Assembly (NCBI GenBank): GCA_944391805.1
Contig: CALXUY010000086.1
Span: 1-39,347, forward strand
DNA from: an uncultured Clostridia bacterium
Lineage (GTDB): Bacteria > Bacillota > Clostridia > Oscillospirales > CAG-272
DNA length: 39,347 bases
Reading direction: 5' to 3'
Position 1 is the stretch's first letter, and each line of letters begins with the position of its first letter. Both the position numbers and the translations under genes were made by a program. Positions 1 to 6,926 of this stretch are shown piece by piece. The notes below the pieces were generated by a model. That model did not search any database, was not told the origin of the DNA, and saw only the letters and a list, made by a program, of their open reading frames with translations.

Positions 1-60
<60 letters not shown>

Positions 61-230
61 TTAATTTATTATCTGACCCGCGGTCGCCCGCCGGTCTCAA
101 TAATCCTTAGCTACCGAGTCTTGCTCTTAGCTTCGTTTACTTTTTTCAGAGTAGTATTCTCTTCTCAAAAATTTCCGAGATCCGTTCGCACACATACTTC
201 CGTATATGCTTGTACTTCATTCTCTTGTTG

Positions 231-245
231 TTCAGTTTTCAAGGA
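231..245 (-). promoter_or_regulatory. boxA-like antitermination element in the rrn leader
   Basis: The minus strand reads TCCTTGAAAACTGAA about 30 nt downstream of the rrn promoter start and roughly 170 nt before the 16S 5' end. This matches the Firmicutes rrn leader element bound by NusB/S10. The rest of the leader (61-230) shows no gene. The assignment is by similarity to remembered Bacillus and Clostridium leaders. Confidence 0.55.
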
Positions 246-277
246 CCAGCGCCGCCTCACTTTTGGGCAGCTCGATT

Positions 278-306
278 ATTATACCACTTCTTTTCCCTCT
301 TGTCAA
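278..306 (-). promoter_or_regulatory. consensus promoter of the rRNA operon
   Basis: TTGACA (306-301), a 17-bp spacer and TATAAT (283-278) on the minus strand: both boxes are perfect. An A/T-rich tract lies just upstream (about 307-350), as expected of an UP element. The predicted start is about 271, giving a leader of about 210 nt before 16S. Confidence 0.9.
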
Positions 307-358
307 GACCTTTTCGAAAGTTTTTTAGAATTTTTTTTATTTTTCGCAAATCTTACAG

Positions 359-385
359 AAAAAGGAGCGGTTTTCGCTCCTTTTT
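359..385 (-). terminator. intrinsic terminator after the first LRR lipoprotein gene
   Basis: An 11-bp perfect stem (AAAAAGGAGCG with CGCTCCTTTTT) has a 5-nt loop and carries its own U-tract in the right arm. It lies 26 nt past the stop codon of the lipoprotein gene and just upstream of the rrn promoter, so it insulates the rRNA operon. It would work in both directions. Confidence 0.85.
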
Positions 386-411
386 ACAGATATATTCAGT
401 CAAAATGCAAC

Positions 412-1332
412 TTAACCGAACAGCAGGTTCGTCAAATCCTCTCCCTTTGCGGTATAGAGGCTTCCATCTTTGGCATAAAAGTTCCGATTTCCGGAAGCGA
501 CCGTGATGTTTCCTACCAAAGAATCGCATCCAGCAAATGCTCCCTGCCCAATCTCGGATACATTTTTACCGATGTGCAAAGACTGCAGCGAGGTGCACCC
601 CTCAAATGCCCTCATACCAATGGTAAGTACACTGTCCGGCAATGTAACCGATGTCAGGCTTTTGCATTGATCAAAGGCCTGATGGCCAATTTTGGTCACA
701 CCATTGCGGATGGTAACCGTTTTCAGGTTGGTAGCAGATAAAAATGCCATGGTCCCGATTTCCAAAACGCCCGATCCGATCTCCAATTCCTCCAAATTTG
801 ACAGATGGACAGCAGGATCCACAAATTCTCCTGATGTCAACACCAATGATGTCAACTGACCTGCTAGGTCACCGGGAAGTCTGAGATCACCCGAGCAAAT
901 GAGCTTTTTCATGTTCGGGGAAAACGCGGATTCTCCAATGCTTTCAATACTATCCGGAAGCTCGACCGATACCACATTCGTCGCGTCAGAAAAACCGTTT
1001 GATTCGATGGAGGTGACCTGACAGCCCTTGTAGACGCCCGGAATTTCCAGATGCTCCGGCAGGGTTACGTCGGCGCACTGACGAATGCCATAGCCATCGG
1101 CATTCTTGACCAATTCAAAATATTCCGGGGTGGGAGACGGGGTCTGATGATCGGAAGTTTCGTCGGTTTTCTCTTCCGGTTCACGAACGGTTGGATGCTG
1201 ATCCTCCAAAGTGGGGGTTTGAATATCCGCAGAAACAGGGGTGCTCTGCACCTCCGGGCCTTCCCTGCCCGTGCAGGAAACCAGCAGAATGAGGGAGGAG
1301 AGTGTAAGCAGCATCGCAAAAAGTCGTTTCAT
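412..1332 (-). CDS. BspA-like leucine-rich-repeat lipoprotein (paralogue 1)
   Basis: A 306-residue predicted surface lipoprotein. The N-terminus is a lipoprotein signal peptide with lipobox LVSC (lipidated Cys20), followed by a Ser/Thr/Pro/Glu-rich linker (about 25-70) likely to span the wall. From about residue 120 onward there are several LRR_5 (BspA/TpLRR-type) repeats with the pattern LPDSV-x-x-IG-x-x-AF-x-GC. It ends with a domain reading FYAKDGSLYTAKG that recurs in the neighbouring paralogue. Proteins of this class are thought to mediate adhesion or ligand binding; no enzyme motif is seen. The start is fixed by GGAGG nine bases before ATG. It has its own promoter and terminator, so it is probably monocistronic. 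The ligand is unknown. Confidence 0.85.
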   Translation of the reverse strand: MKRLFAMLLTLSSLILLVSCTGREGPEVQSTPVSADIQTPTLEDQHPTVREPEEKTDETSDHQTPSPTPEYFELVKNADGYGIRQCADVTLPEHLEIPGVYKGCQVTSIESNGFSDATNVVSVELPDSIESIGESAFSPNMKKLICSGDLRLPGDLAGQLTSLVLTSGEFVDPAVHLSNLEELEIGSGVLEIGTMAFLSATNLKTVTIRNGVTKIGHQAFDQCKSLTSVTLPDSVLTIGMRAFEGCTSLQSLHIGKNVSEIGQGAFAGCDSLVGNITVASGNRNFYAKDGSLYTAKGEDLTNLLFG

Positions 1333-1356
1333 GGTGTACCTCCAAAAATTTGATTG

Positions 1357-1386
1357 ATTTTATTGTTTAAGAATAAAAAATGTCAA
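1357..1386 (-). promoter_or_regulatory. promoter of LRR lipoprotein paralogue 1
   Basis: TTGACA (1386-1381), an 18-bp spacer and TAAAAT (1362-1357) lie 24 bp before the ATG at 1332. The rest of the gap between the two lipoprotein genes (1387-1557) shows no gene and no convincing terminator for paralogue 2. Confidence 0.75.
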
Positions 1387-1557
1387 CAAAAACATGCTTT
1401 CCGGAACGTCTGACACGGAAATTTGCGAGAGAAAACCGGCGCCCGTGCTTATGATTACGGATGCCCCGCGCTTTCTGGATACCCGCGGGTTCACATAATC
1501 TCCCCCCGGCATCACGAGCTGCCTGCCGCATCAATCTGTCTTACGTTCTGTCAAAAT

Positions 1558-2517
1558 TTAACCGAACAGCTCAGCCGTCAAATTTTCCCCCTCCGCGGTG
1601 TATAGGGTTCCGTTTGTCGCATAAAAATATGGATTTCCCGCATCCACGGTGATGTGGCCCCGCAGCCTGGTGCAGTCGTTAAACGCGCACGGGCCAATAT
1701 ACGACACATTTTTGCCGATTTCAATGGACGACAGAGCGCTGCACCCGGTAAACGCCCACGCCCCGATATCGACCACGCTGTCGGGCAGGACAATTGAAGT
1801 GAGAGCGGTGCAATCCTCAAATGCATTTTCCCCGATTTCCTGCAGCCCATTATGAATGGTGACTTTTTTCAAATTGTGGCAAGCATATAATGCCCGAATT
1901 TGAATTTCTGTCACTCCGGCACGCAATTCCAGCTCCTTCAACTGAAACATGAGCGCACAATCCCAAACCACGCCGGAAGTCAGCACCAAAGACGTCACCT
2001 GATCTTTCAGGTCATATGGCAGTTCCAAATCGGCAGAACAAATGATTTTTTGGGTGTTTGAAGAAAACGCGCTGTCACCGATCCATAGCACGCTGTCCGG
2101 AATTTCCACCGACACCACATTCGGCGCGCCAACGAACGCATTGGAGTCAATGGCGACAACCGGCAGCCCATTGAAGGAGGACGGAATCACCAACTGGTCC
2201 GGCAGAGTGGCGCCGGTGCGCTTGCGAATGATGTAGCCGTCGTCCTGCAGGGTGTAGGAAAAGGATTCATCGCTGCCGGAGGCCGGAGCATCACCTGTTT
2301 CGTCCCCGCGGGTATCGGTGGTATCAGTGGGGTCGCTGGGGTCTGCGGGACTCCATCCGCCAGAGGGATCACCGCCGCCCTGCCCACCGCCGGGGCTTTG
2401 ATTTTCCACACCGACGCGAACCGGAGTGGTCTGCACCGCCGGCTCTCCCATTCCCTTGCAGGAGGCCATGAGTATGAACAAAGCAAGCATCAGCAAAACA
2501 GACAAAAACCGTTTCAT
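1558..2517 (-). CDS. BspA-like leucine-rich-repeat lipoprotein (paralogue 2)
   Basis: A 319-residue paralogue of the adjacent 306-residue protein. It has a lipoprotein signal peptide with lipobox MASC (Cys20), a longer disordered Gly/Asp/Ser/Thr/Pro linker (about 37-85), and LRR_5 repeats such as LPDSVVDIGAWAFTGC in the second half. The C-terminus is close to that of paralogue 1 (FYATNGTLYTAEGENL). N-terminus and repeats match clearly while the linker has diverged, as expected after tandem duplication of a surface protein gene. The ATG follows GGAGG by seven bases. A perfect consensus promoter suggests strong expression. The role is probably surface binding or adhesion, by family only. Confidence 0.85.
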   Translation of the reverse strand: MKRFLSVLLMLALFILMASCKGMGEPAVQTTPVRVGVENQSPGGGQGGGDPSGGWSPADPSDPTDTTDTRGDETGDAPASGSDESFSYTLQDDGYIIRKRTGATLPDQLVIPSSFNGLPVVAIDSNAFVGAPNVVSVEIPDSVLWIGDSAFSSNTQKIICSADLELPYDLKDQVTSLVLTSGVVWDCALMFQLKELELRAGVTEIQIRALYACHNLKKVTIHNGLQEIGENAFEDCTALTSIVLPDSVVDIGAWAFTGCSALSSIEIGKNVSYIGPCAFNDCTRLRGHITVDAGNPYFYATNGTLYTAEGENLTAELFG

Positions 2518-2546
2518 AACAACCTCCGACTCATATTGTTTTTTAC

Positions 2547-2575
2547 ATTATATCACACAATACGGAAAATGTCAA
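2547..2575 (-). promoter_or_regulatory. consensus promoter of LRR lipoprotein paralogue 2
   Basis: TTGACA (2575-2570), a 17-bp spacer and TATAAT (2552-2547) on the minus strand, 30 bp before the ATG. Both boxes are perfect. It directly abuts the terminator of the upstream oxidoreductase gene. Confidence 0.9.
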
Positions 2576-2576
2576 T

Positions 2577-2608
2577 AAAAAAACGGCCCCCCGCTGCGGG
2601 GAGCCGTT
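2577..2608 (-). terminator. intrinsic terminator of the sugar oxidoreductase operon
   Basis: On the minus strand a GC-rich hairpin (AACGGC arm with GCCGTT, plus an inner CCCCGC/GCGGGG pairing) is followed by seven Ts. It starts 13 nt after the oxidoreductase stop codon and ends one base before the -35 box of the next gene. Confidence 0.9.
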
Positions 2609-2620
2609 GAAAACGGTACT

Positions 2621-3784
2621 TCAGATTTCGGGAATTTTGATTTCGACCTCGTGGCCGCACTCGGAGGACTTTGCAATGCCGTCGATAATCGCCTGGTTGT
2701 ACAGAATCTGCGAGGACGGAACCGGCGCCTTTCCGCCTTCCTTGATGGCGTCGAGGAAGGTGCGGATCTTCAAGTCAAACAGTCCCTCCTTCATCTTGAT
2801 GACCGGGATTTCGGTCTGGGTCTGCTCGCCGCAGACCTCATGGTACAGGACCATCGGGCCGCCGACTGTGCCGTTCCAGCACTCGGTGGAGGGAATGCGC
2901 AGGCTGCCCTTGGTCCCCATGATGATGGTGTCACCGGGGGTGTCGAGGTTCATGGCCCATGCAATGCGGAAGTCGAGGATGATGTCCCCTTCCAGACGGA
3001 TAAAGGCAGCCGCGAAGTCATCCACACCGAACTTGGCGGCATACTCGGGATGGCCGATTTTGACATAGTGCGAATAGTTGGGGTCGGTGCCGAAGAACGC
3101 GGACTTATAGCCCGAAACCGTCAGCGGCTTGGGATAGCCGATGGCGTTGAGCACCATGTCGAGAGAATAGCAGCCAATGTCGCCCAGCGCGCCGATGCCT
3201 GCGGTCTCCTTTTCGATAAAGGTGGTGCCGAACGGGGTGGGAATGCCGCGGCGGCGTCCGCCGCCGGTCTGGATATAGTAGATTTTGCCCAGTGCGCCCG
3301 ACTCCACAATCTTTTTGATCATCTTCATGTTGGCGTCCATTCTGGGCTGGAAGCCGATGGAAAGGATTTTCCCGCTCTTCTTCTCGGCTCTCATCACCTC
3401 CACCGCCTCGTCCAGCGTGACGGTAAAGGGCTTTTCGAGCAGTACATTCACACCCTTTTCCAGCGCGTAAATGGCGGGAATGGCATGCTGGCAGTTGTAG
3501 GTGCAGATCGAAACCGCATCCAGCTTCAGGCTCTTGTCATCCAGCATTTCCTTGTGGGAGGCATAATCGGTCTTAACCCCTTCCAAGCCATACTTCTGCA
3601 TGAATTTCGCGGCCTTGCCCGGAATCAGGTCGGCTCCTGCGACAATTTCCACGTCCGGCTGCTTGAGGTAGGAGTTCATATGCGAATCGGCAATCCAGCC
3701 ACATCCGATGATACCGATTCTCAGCTTTTTGGAAGCGTCAATCGTTTTGACTTCCTGGTTCTCTTTGAAATCATCCAATCCCAT
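2621..3784 (-). CDS. Gfo/Idh/MocA family NAD(P)-dependent sugar oxidoreductase
   Basis: A 387-residue cytoplasmic dehydrogenase acting on a sugar, inositol or related polyol. The Rossmann nucleotide-binding motif GIIGCGWIA is at about residues 24-32. The family signature EKPF lies at 117-120, with the catalytic Lys118. A GDIGCYSLDM segment at about 200 occupies the place of the second active-site motif, although the usual His is not obvious in it. The first 20 residues form a short extension before the Rossmann fold. The start is supported by GGAGG nine bases upstream. It is the second gene of an operon, 31 nt after a TIM-barrel isomerase, a common pairing in inositol and sugar-acid breakdown. 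The substrate cannot be told from sequence. Confidence 0.88.
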   Translation of the reverse strand: MGLDDFKENQEVKTIDASKKLRIGIIGCGWIADSHMNSYLKQPDVEIVAGADLIPGKAAKFMQKYGLEGVKTDYASHKEMLDDKSLKLDAVSICTYNCQHAIPAIYALEKGVNVLLEKPFTVTLDEAVEVMRAEKKSGKILSIGFQPRMDANMKMIKKIVESGALGKIYYIQTGGGRRRGIPTPFGTTFIEKETAGIGALGDIGCYSLDMVLNAIGYPKPLTVSGYKSAFFGTDPNYSHYVKIGHPEYAAKFGVDDFAAAFIRLEGDIILDFRIAWAMNLDTPGDTIIMGTKGSLRIPSTECWNGTVGGPMVLYHEVCGEQTQTEIPVIKMKEGLFDLKIRTFLDAIKEGGKAPVPSSQILYNQAIIDGIAKSSECGHEVEIKIPEI

Positions 3785-3815
3785 GGTTGTTTTCCTCCAA
3801 TATAATATTGATTAT

Positions 3816-4631
3816 TCAGCATCCAATGCTCTTGAGATATTTGCGGCTCATCTCGGCGCACTCCAGAGGGCTGTTCTCCTTGGTGGGCTGATCCTGCTCC
3901 ACCACCACCCACTGCACGCCTGCCTTTTCGGCAGCAGCCAGAATGGCCGGGAAGTCCTGCTTGCCATAACCCACCGGACGGAACTCGAAGTTCGCCGGAC
4001 GGGCGGGCGCCTTCTTTTCAATTCCGATCAGCTCATACATATTCTCGGATTTCTCACCCGCAAAATCCTTGAGATGAAGCACCGGCGAACGCCCGGCATA
4101 CTTCATCAGATATTCGGCGGGATTCTCTCCGCCCACATTGACCCAGCAGGTATCCAGCTCGGTTTGCAGCAGATCGGCCGGAACCGTATCGTAGATGACA
4201 TCCAGCGCGTACTTGCCATTGATCTTCATAAACTCGAAATCATGGTTGTGGTAAAGCAGCGTCATGCCCAGCTTTTTGGCCACACCGCCCAGCATTTCAA
4301 TGTTTTTGACCACCTCGCCGAAATTCTCGGTATCCGGCCGGTACTCCGGGGTCAGATACGGAACCGCCACAAACCTGCAGCCAATGGCGGCATATTCTCC
4401 CAGCACGCCCTCGGGATCCTTGATCATATCCAGATACGGGACATGGGCGGAAATCGGGGTCAGCCCGATGTCGGCGCACATCTCCCGGATCTCCTCGGGC
4501 TTATGACCGTACAGTCCGGCAAACTCCACGCCGTCGTATCCCATGGCCTTGATCTGCTTCAGCGTTCCGTAAAGATTATTTTCCGCTTCTTTTCTGACGG
4601 AATAGACCTGAATTGCAACAGGAAACTTCAT
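3816..4631 (-). CDS. sugar phosphate isomerase/epimerase (xylose isomerase-like TIM barrel)
   Basis: A 271-residue protein of the AP endonuclease 2/IolE-like TIM-barrel superfamily, which isomerises, epimerises or dehydrates sugars and inositol derivatives using a divalent metal. It starts with the typical first strand (PVAIQVYSVR). Metal-ligand candidates are the Glu in GYDGVEFAG, the His in LYHNHDFEF, the Asp in ELDTCW, the His in VLHLKDF and the late Glu in VVVEQDQ. Its length is normal for the family. The ATG is preceded by AAAGGA. It is first in a two-gene operon with the Gfo/Idh/MocA oxidoreductase. A symmetric operator-like palindrome covers its promoter, so expression is probably substrate-controlled. 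Confidence 0.87.
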   Translation of the reverse strand: MKFPVAIQVYSVRKEAENNLYGTLKQIKAMGYDGVEFAGLYGHKPEEIREMCADIGLTPISAHVPYLDMIKDPEGVLGEYAAIGCRFVAVPYLTPEYRPDTENFGEVVKNIEMLGGVAKKLGMTLLYHNHDFEFMKINGKYALDVIYDTVPADLLQTELDTCWVNVGGENPAEYLMKYAGRSPVLHLKDFAGEKSENMYELIGIEKKAPARPANFEFRPVGYGKQDFPAILAAAEKAGVQWVVVEQDQPTKENSPLECAEMSRKYLKSIGC

Positions 4632-4808
4632 AACCGTTCATCCTTTCTTGGATTCCGGCATGTGGGAGACAGGCTCCCTGGCAGCCGGGTATCGTTCGGG
4701 CAAAAGGCCCGTCGCACACTGGGGCAGTGCTGTGCCGGCAGTTGCGCCATGTTGGTAATGCCTCCGGGGTCCCGAACCGCGCTTGGCGCACACCACTCCT
4801 ATGTTATC

Positions 4809-4827
4809 ATTATTATAAGATAATAAT
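4809..4827. promoter_or_regulatory. palindromic operator candidate over the -10 box
   Basis: A perfect inverted repeat, ATTATTAT-AAG-ATAATAAT (8-bp arms, 3-bp centre), overlaps the -10 box of the isomerase/oxidoreductase promoter. The position suits a repressor. The protein is unknown, and AT-rich chance symmetry cannot be excluded. Confidence 0.4.
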
Positions 4828-4840
4828 TGCTCTATTTCAA
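4812..4840 (-). promoter_or_regulatory. promoter of the isomerase-oxidoreductase operon
   Basis: TTGAAA (4840-4835), a 17-bp spacer and TATAAT (4817-4812). The predicted transcript has a 5' leader of about 170 nt (4632-4805) containing two short hairpins but no recognised riboswitch. The promoter lies only 15 bp after the stop codon of the upstream membrane-protein gene, and I see no terminator between them. Confidence 0.75.
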
Positions 4841-4854
4841 GTCAAAGATGGGCA

Positions 4855-5382
4855 TCAATCGGTCAAAAGTTGCTCTGCGTATTGAGTCAGCGTGCGAATC
4901 AGCCCATCGTCGGCGCAAATATGGAGAAAAATCTCCTCGTCCGCATCCTCCGCCACGAGAACCCAGAGGTTGTCCGGCCTCAGGGTGGCTGTATAATGGT
5001 AAACACGCTTGCGCTTCTGCATGGCGGACACGGCGGATTTGTTTTTTCGGGTGACCCGCATCACCCGGCGCAGGTCGTCCACCGAGATCCGGCATACCAC
5101 CGAGACGCGGTTGCCGTAAATTTCGGTCACCGTAAAATCCGGCGGGTCTCCCTCCTGCCCGTTCGCTCTCGGCTCCACACGGTAAACATAATTGCGCATC
5201 AGGCAGCGCAGTGTGACCAGAATGGCGCTCATCAGGCAGAATACCATCAATAGCTGGTAGATTGCGACAAACGACAGCCCCGGTATGTTGGACACGCCGA
5301 AGCATGCGGCAGCCAGCACCAAGGAAACGCCCAGCACCACCTTTTCCCGAACCTTTTTGAATTTGGGTGCATATTCATACAT
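4855..5382 (-). CDS. hypothetical two-helix membrane protein downstream of gatB
   Basis: I do not recognise this 175-residue protein. Two hydrophobic helices lie near the N-terminus (about 18-36 and 40-65), followed by a soluble region of about 110 residues rich in beta-prone and charged segments. The topology suggests a small membrane anchor with a cytoplasmic domain, somewhat like PH-type YcxB proteins, but no motif confirms this. A longer frame begins at 5421. The ATG at 5382 is preferred because AGGAGG lies nine bases before it, inside the last codons of gatB. The gene overlaps gatB by eight bases, so the two are translationally coupled. Function unknown. Confidence 0.7.
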   Translation of the reverse strand: MYEYAPKFKKVREKVVLGVSLVLAAACFGVSNIPGLSFVAIYQLLMVFCLMSAILVTLRCLMRNYVYRVEPRANGQEGDPPDFTVTEIYGNRVSVVCRISVDDLRRVMRVTRKNKSAVSAMQKRKRVYHYTATLRPDNLWVLVAEDADEEIFLHICADDGLIRTLTQYAEQLLTD

Positions 5383-6850
5383 GTTCATCTTCCTCCTGAT
5401 TTGTCTGATCGAGTCTCCCACGCAGCATCTGTTCGGCGAGCACCGGGTTGGCGCGGCCCCGACTCAGGGCCATCAGCCTGCCCTGCAAAGCCCGCAGCGC
5501 GTTCGTTTTGCCGTTCCGGTAATCCGCGACCGAACGGGGCTGCTCGGCCATCGCCTGCTCCACCCACGCGGCAAGCTGCGCCCGGTCGCTGATCTGCGTC
5601 AGATTCTCGCGCGCGGCAAGCTCCCGCGGGGAAGCATCGCTCCGGGTCAGCCGCGGCAGAAGCTGTTTGGCCGTGGAGCGGTTGACGCTCCCCTCCCCTG
5701 CCAGATCGGCCAGCTCCGCCAATTGGCCGGGCGAGACAGGAGAGGCAAACGGCTCGCCGCTGCACAGGCGGAGCAGATCGGTCAGCAGCAGGTGCAGCAC
5801 CAGCGCAGGGTAGCCGCTCATCTCTGCCGCCTGCTCGAAGAACTCCGACAGCCCCGGCGTGGCAGTGAGCACAGCCGCATCGTCCGCGCTCATTCCGTAA
5901 GACTTTTGCAGCCGGGCACGCCGTGCAGCCGGAAGCTCGGGCAGCTCCCGGCGCAGGCGCTCCACTGTCTCGCGGGAGATGAAAAGCTCGGGCACATCCG
6001 GCTCCCGGAGAAAGCGGTAATCCGCCGCCTGCTCCTTCTCCCGCATCACCTCGGTCCGCCCGGAGGACGCATTGTAGCGCATGGTCCTCTGCCGCACCCG
6101 GCCGGTCTGCTTCAGCTCGGCAATCTGCCGCGCCGCTTCGAAGGCGATCGCCTTTTCGACAAAGGAAAAGGAGTTGATGTTCTTGATTTCGGTCCGGGTC
6201 CCCAGCGTTTCCTCGCCAACGCGGCGCACCGAAAGGTTGACATCGCAGCGCAGCGACCCCTCCTGCATTTTGCAGTCGGAAACGCCGCAGGCAAGGAGTA
6301 CCGCGCGCAGCTCCCGCAGATAGGCCGCGGCCTCGGCTCCCGAACGCAGGTCCGGCTCCGAAACCACCTCAATCAGCGGAACCCCGCAGCGGTTGCAGTC
6401 CAGCCGGGTGCCGCCGGCCGTGTGTGTCAGCTTTCCCGCATCCTCCTCCAGATGTATGCGGGCAATGCGTACCCGCCGCGTCTCCCCTCCGGCGCCGATC
6501 ACCAGATGTCCGCCCCGGCAGAGCGGCTCGTCGGCCTGGGAGAGCTGGTAGCCCTTGGGAAGATCGGGATAAAAATAGTGCTTGCGGTCCATATGGCTGT
6601 ACGCGGAAATGTCGCATTCCAGCGCCAGCCCGGCCAGAATGGCCAGCTCCACCGCCCGCCGGTTGAGCCGCCGCACAACCAGCCCCCCGGGCAGACCCGC
6701 GCACACCGGGCAGCACTGGGTGTTCGGCTCGGCGCCAAAGGCCGTGGAGCAGGAACAGAACAGCTTGGTTCTGGTTTTCAGCTCCGCGTGAACCTCCAGC
6801 CCGATGACCGGCTCGTATCCGTCAGCTAACATGGGATGTTCCCGGCCCAT
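5375..6850 (-). CDS. gatB: aspartyl/glutamyl-tRNA amidotransferase subunit B
   Basis: A 491-residue GatB, the kinase/tRNA-binding subunit of GatCAB, which converts misacylated Glu-tRNA(Gln) or Asp-tRNA(Asn) to the cognate amide form. The N-terminus has the signature VIGLEVHAEL and the Cys cluster CSCS...CCPVCAGLPGG that binds zinc. The cradle domain shows YFYPDLPKGYQ, LEEDAGK, DCNRCGVPLIEVVSEPD and GTRTEIKNINSF. The helical and YqeY-type tail domains follow (GKTNALRALQGRLM). Length is normal. AAAGGAGG precedes the ATG. It lies 76 nt after gatA, with a small hairpin between, and its 3' end overlaps the next gene. Confidence 0.97.
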   Translation of the reverse strand: MGREHPMLADGYEPVIGLEVHAELKTRTKLFCSCSTAFGAEPNTQCCPVCAGLPGGLVVRRLNRRAVELAILAGLALECDISAYSHMDRKHYFYPDLPKGYQLSQADEPLCRGGHLVIGAGGETRRVRIARIHLEEDAGKLTHTAGGTRLDCNRCGVPLIEVVSEPDLRSGAEAAAYLRELRAVLLACGVSDCKMQEGSLRCDVNLSVRRVGEETLGTRTEIKNINSFSFVEKAIAFEAARQIAELKQTGRVRQRTMRYNASSGRTEVMREKEQAADYRFLREPDVPELFISRETVERLRRELPELPAARRARLQKSYGMSADDAAVLTATPGLSEFFEQAAEMSGYPALVLHLLLTDLLRLCSGEPFASPVSPGQLAELADLAGEGSVNRSTAKQLLPRLTRSDASPRELAARENLTQISDRAQLAAWVEQAMAEQPRSVADYRNGKTNALRALQGRLMALSRGRANPVLAEQMLRGRLDQTNQEEDEHV

Positions 6851-6876
6851 GGCTCCTCCTTTCCGTTCTGAAAGCC

Positions 6877-6894
6877 GCGCCGTTCAGACGGCGC
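6877..6894 (-). other. short GC hairpin between gatA and gatB
   Basis: A perfect 7-bp stem (GCGCCGT/ACGGCGC) with a 4-nt loop lies in the 76-nt gatA-gatB gap. No U-tract follows, so it is more likely an mRNA-stability or processing element than a terminator. Confidence 0.4.
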
Positions 6895-6926
6895 CCGACA
6901 AAAAATCGTATGCCCCTGCGGAGGGC

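Noticed and set aside
5285..6829. 514-codon plus-strand open frame
   Set aside because: It lies opposite gatB, whose protein is unmistakable. The translation is Arg/Gln/Pro/His-rich without motifs, as expected of an antisense frame in GC-rich coding DNA.
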